Assembly: GCF_002498315.1 (NCBI RefSeq)
Contig: NZ_DAGX01000006.1
Coordinates: forward strand, 1 to 64,000
DNA length: 64,000 bases
Source: Methanofollis sp. UBA420
GTDB lineage: Archaea; Halobacteriota; Methanomicrobia; Methanomicrobiales; Methanofollaceae
Reading direction: 5' to 3'
Shown one piece after another: positions 1-8,794 of the stretch (position 1 is the stretch's first letter; each line of letters starts with the position of its first letter). Below the pieces are notes generated by a model. It saw nothing but the letters and a program-made list of their open reading frames with translations. It was not told the DNA's origin and made no database searches. The translations under genes were made by a program, and so were the position numbers.

Positions 1-299
1 GAATCCATCTCCGGGCTCTTGCTCCCACAACCCGTACCGATTACAGGCTTGTTGGGCCGTTACCCCAACAACAACCTAATCGGCCGCAGACCCATCCTGA
101 GGCGGCGGACCTTTTACCTACAAAGCATTCCAGCATTCATAGGCTATGGGGTATTATCTCCAGTTTTCCGGAGTTATCCCCCTCCTCAGGGCAGGTTGTC
201 CACGTGTTACTGAGCAATGCGCCGAGGGCCGAACCCTCTCGACTCGCATGGCTTAATCGAACCCCGATAGCAGTGACCTCTGGCAGGATCAACCAGAAT
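1..299 (-). rRNA. 16S ribosomal RNA, 5' part only
   Basis: Read on the minus strand, the sequence begins near 299 with the archaeal small-subunit start (TTCTGGTTGATCCTGCCAGA) and continues leftward through the conserved first helices to the window edge. Only about 300 nt of the roughly 1,470 nt gene lie here. The rest of the rRNA operon must lie outside, to the left. The gene is transcribed leftward from the promoter array at about 490-1216. The exact mature 5' end is uncertain by one or two bases. Confidence 0.97.
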
Positions 300-489
300 T
301 TGAAGTATAGGCACACTATCAATTTTTCTTAAAGGGATTAGCGGTTACTAAACAGATTTCCGCATTGCCAATGCCAACGTCAGAATCAACACCGACCAAT
401 CGGTGATTTTGATTCTCCATCAAAACACAGAATCGAGTTCTGTGCCCCTTTTTGGGAGCGACTTTGAGTGTCGTTCCCGAGTGACTTCG

Positions 490-1216
490 TGGGATTACAG
501 TATTGGACATCAAGGGATATAAACCTTTGTGGCCAACCTTCTGAACCAGAGAAACTGATTCAGAGTCACTGTGCGAGGTAACAATCTACGACTTTAGAGT
601 ATATAAGGCTTTGTACCCCGTGAAGAGTTACAAAGATCTCACCTCAGAAGTCGGAACCCCAGTGGCTGATTCCGGTCTTGCCGGAGTCATCAGCACCAGT
701 CATCGTGCTCTACTATGTTGCACCTTGTAGGATATAAACCTTTGTTGCTCCCCTTGGAAGGGGCGAAAGGCAGACATCCAGACACACCATAACCGAGCGT
801 GAGATAACAATCTTGGAGTTCGGGAGATATAAACCTTCGCAGTCGCCCCGGAGGGCGTTAAAGGAAGATCTACATCTTCGCTACCTCAGTTCCATGAGGG
901 TCGATTCCGATCTCGTCGGATTCATCGACCCCAGTCATCTTGCGAGGTAACAATATTGGGAGCCCCACAATATAAACCTTCGCAGTCGCCCCGGAGGGCG
1001 TTAAAGGAAGATCTACATCCCAGAGCACCAATCCCCACAGATTGCAGAGCAACCCGCGGGAGCCACCTTGTGTGATAACAAATTTAGTCTTTGACGTATA
1101 TATACCCTTTCTTTCCCGGAAGACCCGAGAAATGGATACATCCACAGGGGCATTCGCCCCTGTGGGTCGTCTCAGACACGACCTCAATATGTTGTCGTCT
1201 CTTCCATATAAACCTA
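490..1216 (-). promoter_or_regulatory. Tandem rRNA promoter array (about seven TATA boxes)
   Basis: On the minus strand there are seven purine-rich BRE/TATA-like boxes of the form AAGGTTTATATC, at plus-strand positions 516-527, 601-612, 731-742, 826-837, 969-980, 1096-1110 and 1206-1216. About 25 nt downstream of most of them is a recurrent start-site-like motif, GTTACCTCGCA or a variant (near 489-499, 572-584, 793-811, 940-954 and 1070-1083), the spacing expected between an archaeal TATA box and its start site. All point toward the 16S gene. The farthest box touches the 3' end of scpB. No credible gene lies in 300-1213. The motifs are seen directly; use of each promoter is inferred. Confidence 0.85.
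827..1019. repeat. 50-bp perfect direct repeat inside the rRNA promoter array
   Basis: Positions 827-876 and 970-1019 are identical over 50 bp, offset by 143 bp. Each copy holds a TATA box plus the upstream region of one promoter. A degenerate third relative begins at 731. A second similar block, an imperfect stem around ATTCCGGTCTTGCCGGA, occurs near 668-704 and again near 901-938. The array therefore seems to have grown by duplication of units of about 143 bp. Confidence 0.9.
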
Positions 1217-1696
1217 ATCTGTATCCAGGCGCTCCTGACCGCCCGCGAGATCGGCGGTCTTGAAGTAGCGTGAGAATTCCGGCGTCGTCTGGAGGACATA
1301 ACTCCTCCCCTCGCGCTGGCGCGCTACCAGATTCCGCCCCACCAATTCGTCCACATGGGCGTACGCGCCGCTCCCCCGGATCTCCACCAGATCACTCTGC
1401 AGAATCGGCTGCCTATAGGCGACCACAGAAAGGGTGCGCAGCACCGCACGCGAGATCTCCGGGCGGACCAGAGGATAGACCAGATCGCTGAACTCCTCTT
1501 TCAGGACCATAAACACACCCTCCCCCGAGTCCAGTACCTCAAGAGGAGATGCGCGCTCCAGAAGGCGCCCGGAAAGTTCCGCCGCAAGCGCAGGCACATC
1601 CTCGTGCCGCACACCAAGCATACGCTCCAGATCCCGATACTCCACCGGCGCGTCGGCCACAAAAAGAACCGCCTCAAGCATCGCCACTCTGTCCAT
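1214..1696 (-). CDS. scpB: Segregation and condensation protein B (ScpB)
   Basis: A 160-residue protein of the ScpB family, the winged-helix kleisin-associated subunit that dimerises and binds ScpA in the SMC-ScpAB chromosome-organising complex. The N-terminal part (MDRVAMLEAVLFVADAPV) and the stretch LRTLSVVAYRQPILQSDLVEIRG are typical of the two winged-helix domains. It is at the short end for ScpB, as usual in archaea. Its start lies inside the end of scpA (23 nt overlap), so it is the last gene of smc-scpA-scpB and is probably translationally coupled. The most distal rRNA promoter abuts its stop codon, so this operon runs directly into the rRNA promoter array. Confidence 0.93.
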   Translation of the reverse strand: MDRVAMLEAVLFVADAPVEYRDLERMLGVRHEDVPALAAELSGRLLERASPLEVLDSGEGVFMVLKEEFSDLVYPLVRPEISRAVLRTLSVVAYRQPILQSDLVEIRGSGAYAHVDELVGRNLVARQREGRSYVLQTTPEFSRYFKTADLAGGQERLDTD

Positions 1697-2405
1697 TCTC
1701 TTTCCTCCTCACATACACGTCGCCAAAATACTCTTCCTGCCAGATCTCGACCGTCCCCTCGAGCATGAGAAAGAGGAGCGGGATATAGACATCTATCGTC
1801 CCGCGCCCGAGAGAGGAGCAGAGGGAGCGCATCGTCACCGCAGAACCCTCAGGGGCCAGTCTGCCATAGCACGCCATCACCGCCGCCGCCGCCGCCCCAT
1901 AGTCTTCATCATGGGCCACCGAGACGACATCTGAAGCGCGGATCAGGTCATCTCCCGGGGGACGGGGACTCTGACGCTGGCGTTGACGGCGACGCTCCTC
2001 TTTCTCAGCCGCCTTCAGTTCCGTGATCAGTTCATAAAGGGTGACAGGCCTGTGCCGCACCTTCTTCCGACCAATCCTGCGCCGGATTTCCCGTTCGAGG
2101 TGCTCGATCGGTTCCCCGATCTCAGGCCCACCAAAGTCGTCATCCTCCTCCCCCGCATCAACATCACCCTCCATCTGTTCCTCATCGGGATCAGCAGAAA
2201 GGTATTCTGACTTCATCCGCAGGAGAGTCGCCGCGTAGAAGAGAGTCCTCCCTGAAATAGCGAGGTCGAGTTCCTGGCACCGTTCCAGTTCGGATAGAAA
2301 GCGATCGGTCACCTCGACAATATCAATATTCCAGGGATCGATCTCCCCGCGCTCCGCGAGGCGCACCAGGATCTCAACAGGTTCCTCATGCATGATTCTC
2401 GACAC
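1674..2405 (-). CDS. scpA: Segregation and condensation protein A (ScpA kleisin)
   Basis: This 243-residue protein is the ScpA kleisin that bridges the SMC head domains. The N-terminal motif EPVEILVRLAERGEIDPWNIDIVEVTDRF (shown in part: IDPWNIDIVEVTDRF) is the classic ScpA signature. The middle is acidic (EEQMEGDVDAGEEDDD) and probably a flexible linker. The C-terminal winged-helix part (residues ~170-235) is followed by a short basic tail. It overlaps smc upstream by 20 nt and scpB downstream by 23 nt, giving a tightly coupled operon. A second in-frame ATG at 2393 (M5) is an equally plausible start. Confidence 0.93.
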   Translation of the reverse strand: MSRIMHEEPVEILVRLAERGEIDPWNIDIVEVTDRFLSELERCQELDLAISGRTLFYAATLLRMKSEYLSADPDEEQMEGDVDAGEEDDDFGGPEIGEPIEHLEREIRRRIGRKKVRHRPVTLYELITELKAAEKEERRRQRQRQSPRPPGDDLIRASDVVSVAHDEDYGAAAAAVMACYGRLAPEGSAVTMRSLCSSLGRGTIDVYIPLLFLMLEGTVEIWQEEYFGDVYVRRKENGQSGDA

Positions 2406-5400
2406 CGGTGACGAGTGTACTCTTGTCCGGGCGGATCGTCACGCCCATGATCCTGTCCGCGCACTCGATCATCGGTTTGCGGAGGGAGACCGTGATGAAT
2501 TGTGCATTCCGAGAAAGTTCCCGGATCATGGCAGCAACCTGCTCCACATTCGAACCGTCGAGGAACATGTCCACCTCATCGAACGCATAGAACGGAGCAG
2601 GGAGATATTTCTGGATCGAGAAGAGGAAAGCGAGAGTTGTCAGGGACTTCTCTCCTCCGGAGAGAGCGGAGAGAAGTTGCACCTTCTTCCCGCGCGGTTG
2701 GACTGCAAAGGTGAGACCGCCGGCGAAGGGATCCTCCTCATCATCCAGCGCAAGGTGACCGCTCCCGGCGGTGAGCCGCGCAAAGATCTCCCTGAAGTTC
2801 GCGTCTATCGCCCTGAAGGCCGTCATGAAAGAGTCGTATTTCATCTTGTCGAAGTGCTCGATCCGCTCGATGATGGAAGTCCTCTCGGCCGAGAGGACAC
2901 CCTTTTTCCGGGTCCGTTCCTCGATCCTCTCCGCGACTTTCCCGTACTCCTCGATGGCGAGCATGTTCACCGCCCCGAGCGCGCGCAGGGATCGATCGGC
3001 CTCCGTGATCCCCTCCTCGATCTCGGCCAGGGAGAGGTCGGTCTCCTCCCCCCCATCCACCTGCAGGGACTCAATCTCGATCATAAGCGCATCGGCCTTC
3101 TCGGTGAGAGTCAGGACCAGAAGACGGATGCGGTCGGCCTGCGCGTTCAGTCCGGCACACCGCTTCTCTGCGGCGGCGATCTTTGCGGCGATATCATCGC
3201 GTTTTGTGCGCAGAGAGGTAATCTCGGCGGAGAAGGACTGCTGCCGTTCCTCAAGTTCCGCGATCTCGGTACGCGCCGATGCGATCTCCTCTCCGGCCGA
3301 GGCGACCTCGCCATCGATCCCACGGTTCTTCCCGGCCAGACGGTCGCGCTCGGCAGAGAGTTCCTGCACCCTCTTCTCGAAGTACTGCCTTTCGCGCTGG
3401 GCATCGGTGATGTCGGCCTCCTTGTTCCGCAGCCTCCGCTCGACACCCTCATACTCCCGCCGCGCCCGTTCCAGTTCCTCGGTAAGGCGCGGGATCTCGG
3501 TGTCGTCCAGTTTCTTCTTCAGTTCGTCGATCTGTCCATTCAGTGCCGCAAGGGCGTCTCCAACCCCGTCAAGCTCAGTCTCGACAGCCGCAAGGGCGGT
3601 GGCGCTCTCTTCCACCTCGCCCTTCAGGGTGGCAAGGTCTCTGCCGACCCTCTCCTCCTCAGCCTTCTGAGACGCCAGACGCCGGCCGTACTCCTCGATG
3701 ACAAGGCCATAGCGCGCGAGGCCCTGCTCGATCCCGGCGCGCTTCTGCCGACCCTCGTCCACCTCCGCGGTGAGGCGGGAGATGGACTGTTCGAACCCGG
3801 CCGCCTCCTCCTGCTTTCCGGCAAGAGCATGGGAGACCTTCGCGATCTCGTCTTCGACCGCCGCGCCGAAGCCTCCTCCCTGCTTCTTCTTCAGGAAACC
3901 GCCAGTCATCGCCCCGGACTTCTCCAGGAGTTCGCCTTCGAGAGTGACCATCCTGTACTTCCCGAGGAGGCGGCGCGCATTCTCCAGGGTGTCCACCACC
4001 ACGGTCGAGCCGAAGACCTGCTGGAAGGCAAGGTCATACCGGCGATCGAAGGAAAGAAGGTTGACCGCATAGTCGATCACGCCGGGATCGCGCGCAGGTG
4101 GGTACTCCCGCGGCTTCATCTTATTGAGGGGGAGGAAGGTGAGCCTGCCAAGCCTCCCTTCCTTGAGGTACTGGATCGCACCCGCGGCAATTGTGTCGTC
4201 CCCGGCCACGACATAGCGGAGCTTACCCCCGGCCGCCACATCGAGGGCGGTGGCGTACTCGGGAGGGGCACGGCCGAGCTGGGCGACTGTACCATAGATG
4301 CCGTCCATCGCAAGCACCGCCTCAAGGGCGGGGCCGCCGGCCCCGTCCCTCGACTGCTGCTGCGCTTCCAGCCGCATCATATCTCGTTCGTCTGTCTGGA
4401 TCTCCTTTCTGAGACGTTCGAGGGACGACCGCCTGGCAAAGAGGGTGCTCTCCGTCTCGGAGAGCCGGCGGTCGAGGGCCGCCTTCTCCGCCGCAGCCAC
4501 CTCAGTTGCCTTTCTTGCCTCCCCTATCCCGGTCTCCAGGGTGCCGTACCCCGCACGCGCCTCGGCAAGGCGCGCCTCCAGCCGCTCGATTTCCGAGGTC
4601 CGCATCCTGCTCTTCTCGATCAGCAGGTCCTGTTCGTGCAGGAGTTCGGAGCGCCGGGTCTTCTTCGCGCCGGCCGCCTCCATCAGGGAGAAGAGTTGCT
4701 GCTTCAGGCCCTCGGCCTCTTTCCCGCCCTGCGAGATCTCCGCTTCGAGGTTCTCGGTCTTCGCCTTCGCGGCGGCGCACTCCATCGCAAGGTTCGCCCT
4801 GTCGATGGAGAGGGCCCTGACCTGCTCGGTGCAGGCTGTCACCCGTTCGGAAGCACGCTTCTCATCGAGGAAGGCCCGGTTGATACCCTCCAGGTTCTCG
4901 TCCTTCTCCTTTTTCAGGCGGGCGATCGCCCCTTCTGCAACCTTGATCCGTCCTTTCGCCTCTTCAAGAGCAGCGATCAGTTTGAGATATTCGGTGCCGC
5001 TCTTCTCGTTGATCTCGGCATCGGCATCGGCAAGGTCGCCCCTCAGGTACGCCAGGTCGTTCTCCTCGATCCCGAGGTCGGCAAGGGCGCGCTCAAGGGC
5101 AAGGTTCTGGTCCGCGATCTGGGTGGTGAGGGAAGCGTGCTCGGCACGCATCTCGCGCACGCGTGCTACAGCCCGGCAGCGCTGGAAATGCTCAAGCCGC
5201 TCCTTCCAGTGCTGGTACGCCAGCGCCTGTTCCCGCTCCTGCTTCAACGCGTCCAGGCGGTCGTTGAGCTCGAAGAGCACCACCTCCTCGCGCTCGATCC
5301 GTTCGCGCACCACTTCGAGTTCGTCGAGGGCCCGGGCCTTCTTCCCTTCGAACTCGGAGACGCCAGCGATCTCGTCGATGATCCTGCGCCGATCGCCGTC

Positions 5401-5826
5401 GCTCATCTCCATGATCCTGGTGATGTCGCCCTGCATCACCACATTGTAGCCCTCGGGCCTGATCCCGATCTTTGCGAGGACCTCGATGATATCGTTCTGT
5501 TTGACGAGCCTGCCATTGAGATAATTATAGGAATAATAGTTGGAGGCCGTCCTCTTGATCCGCCGCCTGATCTCGGTGCCGTCAGAAAAGGTGATCGCCA
5601 CCTCGGCGGTGTTTTTGCCTGAGTTGAGATTGATGAGATCGGTCAGTTTCTCGGCCCTCAGACCGCGGGCGCTCGCAAGGGCGAGGGCGAAGAGCAGGCT
5701 GTCGATGATATTGCTCTTTCCCGACCCATTCGGGCCAGACACAACGGTGAAACCCTCTAAAAACGGAATGGAGGTCTTTTTTGCAAAAGACTTGAAATTG
5801 TCGATCTCAATTCCGGTGATGTACAC
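2386..5826 (-). CDS. smc: Chromosome segregation protein SMC
   Basis: A full-length 1,146-residue SMC ATPase that loops and compacts the chromosome with ScpA and ScpB. The Walker A motif GPNGSGKS is at residues 31-38. Long coiled-coil arms follow, interrupted near residues 500-660 by the hinge (around YGTVAQLGRAPPEYATALD). The C-terminal head carries the signature LSGGEKSL and the Walker B segment FYAFDEVDMFLD. It is the first SMC-complex gene of the operon, with an upstream coiled-coil gene ending 11 nt before its start. A 1,076-codon open frame on the opposite strand is a G+C-driven shadow. Confidence 0.97.
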   Translation of the reverse strand: MYITGIEIDNFKSFAKKTSIPFLEGFTVVSGPNGSGKSNIIDSLLFALALASARGLRAEKLTDLINLNSGKNTAEVAITFSDGTEIRRRIKRTASNYYSYNYLNGRLVKQNDIIEVLAKIGIRPEGYNVVMQGDITRIMEMSDGDRRRIIDEIAGVSEFEGKKARALDELEVVRERIEREEVVLFELNDRLDALKQEREQALAYQHWKERLEHFQRCRAVARVREMRAEHASLTTQIADQNLALERALADLGIEENDLAYLRGDLADADAEINEKSGTEYLKLIAALEEAKGRIKVAEGAIARLKKEKDENLEGINRAFLDEKRASERVTACTEQVRALSIDRANLAMECAAAKAKTENLEAEISQGGKEAEGLKQQLFSLMEAAGAKKTRRSELLHEQDLLIEKSRMRTSEIERLEARLAEARAGYGTLETGIGEARKATEVAAAEKAALDRRLSETESTLFARRSSLERLRKEIQTDERDMMRLEAQQQSRDGAGGPALEAVLAMDGIYGTVAQLGRAPPEYATALDVAAGGKLRYVVAGDDTIAAGAIQYLKEGRLGRLTFLPLNKMKPREYPPARDPGVIDYAVNLLSFDRRYDLAFQQVFGSTVVVDTLENARRLLGKYRMVTLEGELLEKSGAMTGGFLKKKQGGGFGAAVEDEIAKVSHALAGKQEEAAGFEQSISRLTAEVDEGRQKRAGIEQGLARYGLVIEEYGRRLASQKAEEERVGRDLATLKGEVEESATALAAVETELDGVGDALAALNGQIDELKKKLDDTEIPRLTEELERARREYEGVERRLRNKEADITDAQRERQYFEKRVQELSAERDRLAGKNRGIDGEVASAGEEIASARTEIAELEERQQSFSAEITSLRTKRDDIAAKIAAAEKRCAGLNAQADRIRLLVLTLTEKADALMIEIESLQVDGGEETDLSLAEIEEGITEADRSLRALGAVNMLAIEEYGKVAERIEERTRKKGVLSAERTSIIERIEHFDKMKYDSFMTAFRAIDANFREIFARLTAGSGHLALDDEEDPFAGGLTFAVQPRGKKVQLLSALSGGEKSLTTLAFLFSIQKYLPAPFYAFDEVDMFLDGSNVEQVAAMIRELSRNAQFITVSLRKPMIECADRIMGVTIRPDKSTLVTGVENHA

Positions 5827-5837
5827 CAGGCAGCCCC

Positions 5838-6422
5838 TTATTTCCTGATACTCGTGTCGTCCTCTTCCTCTGCAAAGATGATGGCGCCGGCCCGTCTCTC
5901 CGTATTCCTGCGAGAGCCGGACCGCCGCTCAGAGGTGAGACAGGCAGGGGCCTGGTTTGTGGGGGCAACGATGTAATCGGAATGTTTTCGCCGTTCCTTC
6001 TTGAGTGTCCCGTCGGTCTGCATGATGAGGTCCATGCCGCTCTCGTCCTCCTCGGGGGCAGGGGCAGGGATGACAACCTTCTGCGGGGCAGGGGCGGCCG
6101 CGGGCCTGCGGACGACGTCTTCCTTCATTTCGGGGACCTCTTCGATAAAGACCTTCGGCTTCATACGTTCCGCCCGTTCAACCTCTGCCTTCGCCTCAAA
6201 GGCGCGGTTGAGCCGCATCGTCACCGTCTTGAGGTCGAGCACCTCATCGGTCAGTCCCTTGACGAGGGCCTCCATCTCCTTCAACCGCTGTTCAAGCCGG
6301 TAGATCCGCTCGTCTTCCGGCGACGCAAAAGTCTTCTCCGAGTCCCGCATCGACACAATCTCCCTCTCCCTCTCTTCAAGTTGATGCTCAAGGAATTTCA
6401 CTTTGGCATCTTTATTGAGCAT
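5838..6422 (-). CDS. Coiled-coil protein of unknown function upstream of smc
   Basis: I do not recognise this protein as a named family. From the ATG at 6422 it has 194 residues: a charged helical coiled coil over about residues 1-90 (KFLEHQLEEREREIVSMRD and onward), a Pro/Ala-rich linker (PAAAPAPQKVVIPAPAPEE), and a basic C-terminal patch (RRSGSRRNTERR) with an acidic tail. It ends 11 nt before smc, so it is probably co-transcribed with the condensin genes. A TATA-like element CATTATAGG near 6456-6464 would put the transcript start near 6435. The ATG at 6422 has a GAGG just upstream, so I prefer it to the TTG at 6434. A role with SMC is inferred from position only. Confidence 0.7.
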   Translation of the reverse strand: MLNKDAKVKFLEHQLEEREREIVSMRDSEKTFASPEDERIYRLEQRLKEMEALVKGLTDEVLDLKTVTMRLNRAFEAKAEVERAERMKPKVFIEEVPEMKEDVVRRPAAAPAPQKVVIPAPAPEEDESGMDLIMQTDGTLKKERRKHSDYIVAPTNQAPACLTSERRSGSRRNTERRAGAIIFAEEEDDTSIRK

Positions 6423-6702
6423 ATTGTCCCTCAAGATTAAGATGATGCTATTGACCTATAATGATTGTGCTCTTATTCTCCGCCGATCCGGAGACAGAAT
6501 AATAAAGGGCAGAATACCAGACTGACGCCCGGACACCCCGACAGGGAGGGCGAGACAGGGGAGTCTGACCCCGCGGGGGAAAGAGGACGAAAGAAAAATA
6601 ACCGGGATCCTGCCGACCGGGAGAACAATCCCCGGAACATGGCGGCATTCTGCACTGACAACGGCCGAAGACATAATACTGATCACGGCGATGTTTTTGT
6701 AC

Positions 6703-7947
6703 ATGTCTAGTCTTGCCAGTACTGATCCAGAACTCACGGAAATTATCGAAAAAGAGCGCCTCAGGCAGATAAACGGCCTTGAACTTATCGCATCGGAAAA
6801 TGTCGTATCGAAGGCCGTCATCGAAGCCGCAGGCTCGATCCTGACCAACAAGTACGCCGAAGGCTACCCCGGAAAGAGGTACTACGGCGGCTGTGAATAC
6901 TATGACATAATCGAGAACCTCGCACGGGACCGTCTTTGCCAGCTCTTCGGCGCGGAGCATGCGAACGTCCAGCCCCACTCGGGCTCTGGCGCCAACATGG
7001 CCGTCTACTTCGCCACCATCAAGTACGGCGACAAGATCATGTCCATGAAGCTCTCCGAGGGCGGCCACCTCTCCCACGGTTCGCCGGTGAGCTTCTCCGG
7101 CAAGATGTACAACGTCGTCCAGTACGGCGTGGACCATGAGACCGAGGTCATCGACTACGCGGCCCTCGCCGACATGGCACGGAAGGAGAAGCCGCAGATG
7201 ATCGTCTGCGGCGCCTCGGCCTACCCGCGCGAGATCGACTTCAAGGCCTTCGGCGAGATCGCCGAGGACGTCGGGGCCTCCTGTATGGCCGACATCGCCC
7301 ACATCGCAGGCCTTGTCGCCACCGGCCTCCACAACTCCCCGCTGGACGTCCTCCCCTTCACCACGACGACCACTCACAAGACCCTCCGCGGCCCCCGCGG
7401 CGGCGCGATCATGTGCCGCAAAGAAGACGCACAGGCCATCGACAAGGCGGTCTTCCCCGGCCTGCAGGGCGGCCCCCTGATGCACATCATCGCTGCCAAG
7501 GCAGTCTGCTTCAAGGAAGCGCTCACCCCGGCCTACAAGGACTACTGCAAACAGGTCGTCAAGAACGCCAAGACCCTCGCCGCTACCCTCGACTCCGAAG
7601 GGCTGCGCCTTGTCTCTGGCGGCACCGACAACCACCTCATGCTCCTCGATCTCTCTGACAAGGGCCTGACCGGCCTGCAGGCCGAGAACGCCCTGCACGA
7701 CGCCGGGATCACCGTGAACAAGAACACGATCCCGCGCGAGACCCTCTCCCCCTTCGTGACCAGCGGTCTGCGGATCGGCACCCCGGCCGTCACCTCCCGC
7801 GGCATGAAAGAAGAAGAGATGAAGCAGATCGGGCACTTAATCGCCACCATCCTCAACGACATCGAGAACAAGGAGAAGAACGCAGGGGTGAAGAAGGAAG
7901 TCGAGGCACTTGCGAGCAAATTCCCCATCTACGCGGTAATCGAATGA
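6703..7947 (+). CDS. glyA: Serine hydroxymethyltransferase
   Basis: A PLP enzyme converting serine and a tetrahydropterin to glycine and the methylene-tetrahydropterin. The family hallmarks are present: NGLELIASENVVS near the N-terminus, YPGKRYYGG, and the PLP-lysine segment TTTTHKTLRGPRGG. At 414 residues from the ATG at 6703 it is normal length. An in-frame ATG at 6691 adds four residues; 6703 fits family N-termini better and lies about 25 nt after a weak TATA-like CATAATACT. Its last four bases (ATGA) are shared with folD. The folD-folP neighbours favour tetrahydrofolate over tetrahydromethanopterin as carrier, but this is inference. Confidence 0.95.
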   Translation: MSSLASTDPELTEIIEKERLRQINGLELIASENVVSKAVIEAAGSILTNKYAEGYPGKRYYGGCEYYDIIENLARDRLCQLFGAEHANVQPHSGSGANMAVYFATIKYGDKIMSMKLSEGGHLSHGSPVSFSGKMYNVVQYGVDHETEVIDYAALADMARKEKPQMIVCGASAYPREIDFKAFGEIAEDVGASCMADIAHIAGLVATGLHNSPLDVLPFTTTTTHKTLRGPRGGAIMCRKEDAQAIDKAVFPGLQGGPLMHIIAAKAVCFKEALTPAYKDYCKQVVKNAKTLAATLDSEGLRLVSGGTDNHLMLLDLSDKGLTGLQAENALHDAGITVNKNTIPRETLSPFVTSGLRIGTPAVTSRGMKEEEMKQIGHLIATILNDIENKEKNAGVKKEVEALASKFPIYAVIE

Positions 7948-8789
7948 TTCTCGACGGCAAGGTCCTATCGGAGAAGAGGCTCGAACTCCTCAGGGAAAAG
8001 ATCGAGGAGTCGGGGCTCTACCCCCACCTCGCCACGGTTCTGGTGGGCAGCGACCCGGCCTCGCAGATGTATGTCCGGATGAAGCACCGGGCATGCGAAC
8101 GGGTCGGCATCGGATCGGTCCGCATCGAACTCCCTGAGACGGCAACGACGCAGGAAGTCCTCCAGGCGGTCGAACGCCTCAACAACGACCCCGAGATCTC
8201 AGGGATCCTGGTACAGCTCCCCCTGCCGCGGCAGGTGGACACGGAGAGGGTGATCAACGCCGTCTTCCCGGAGAAGGACGTCGACGGCTTTCACCCGGCG
8301 AATGCCGGGAAACTCTTCGCCGGTCAGCCGCAGTTCGTGCCCTGCACACCGGGGGGCATCATGACGATGCTCTCCGAGTACGGGATCCCGATCGCCGGCA
8401 GGAACGCCGTCGTTGTCGGGCGGAGCGTGGACGTCGGGAGGCCAATGGCCGCCCTGCTCCTCAACGCCGACGCAACGGTGACGATCTGCCACTCGAAGAC
8501 GGTGGATCTCCCCGCAATCGTGCAAAGAGCCGACATCCTGGTTTCCGCAATCGGCAGGGCCAGGTTCGTGAAGGCCGAGATGGTGAAAGAGGGAGCGGTT
8601 GTCATTGACGTCGGCATCAACCATGATGAAAACGGGAAACTCTGCGGCGATGTCGACTTCGATTCTGTCGCGGAGAAGGCTTCGGCCATCACCCCGGTGC
8701 CGGGCGGCGTCGGGCCCATGACCATTGCAACCCTCATGGAAAACACCTTCAAGGCCGAACAGGCGAGGTCATGCAATCCTGTACTGTAA
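7944..8789 (+). CDS. folD: Bifunctional methylene-tetrahydrofolate dehydrogenase/cyclohydrolase FolD
   Basis: This 281-residue protein has the FolD signatures: SQMYVRMKHRACERVGI with the catalytic lysine region (YVRMK), ILVQLPLPRQVD, DVDGFHPANAGKL, the dinucleotide-binding segment VVGRSVDVGRPMA, and the C-terminal TPVPGGVGPMTIATLMENT. It interconverts methylene- and formyl-tetrahydrofolate in the cytoplasm, supplying one-carbon units for purines and other products. It starts inside the glyA stop codon and is followed immediately by a dihydropteroate synthase gene. This indicates a folate C1 operon separate from the methanopterin C1 pathway expected for methanogenesis. Confidence 0.95.
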   Translation: MILDGKVLSEKRLELLREKIEESGLYPHLATVLVGSDPASQMYVRMKHRACERVGIGSVRIELPETATTQEVLQAVERLNNDPEISGILVQLPLPRQVDTERVINAVFPEKDVDGFHPANAGKLFAGQPQFVPCTPGGIMTMLSEYGIPIAGRNAVVVGRSVDVGRPMAALLLNADATVTICHSKTVDLPAIVQRADILVSAIGRARFVKAEMVKEGAVVIDVGINHDENGKLCGDVDFDSVAEKASAITPVPGGVGPMTIATLMENTFKAEQARSCNPVL

Positions 8790-8794
8790 AGGGC

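Noticed and set aside
300..1213. Several 60-105 codon open frames in the rRNA leader
   Set aside because: They overlap on both strands within the repeated promoter units and have no ribosome-binding sites or plausible protein composition.
2392..5622. 1,076-codon open frame on the plus strand opposite smc
   Set aside because: Shadow of smc caused by high G+C and codon bias; its sequence has low-complexity Leu/Arg/Gly composition and no family features.
6448..7836. 462-codon minus-strand frame opposite glyA
   Set aside because: Shadow of glyA; composition is dominated by Gly/Val/Asp/His and it has no recognisable domain.
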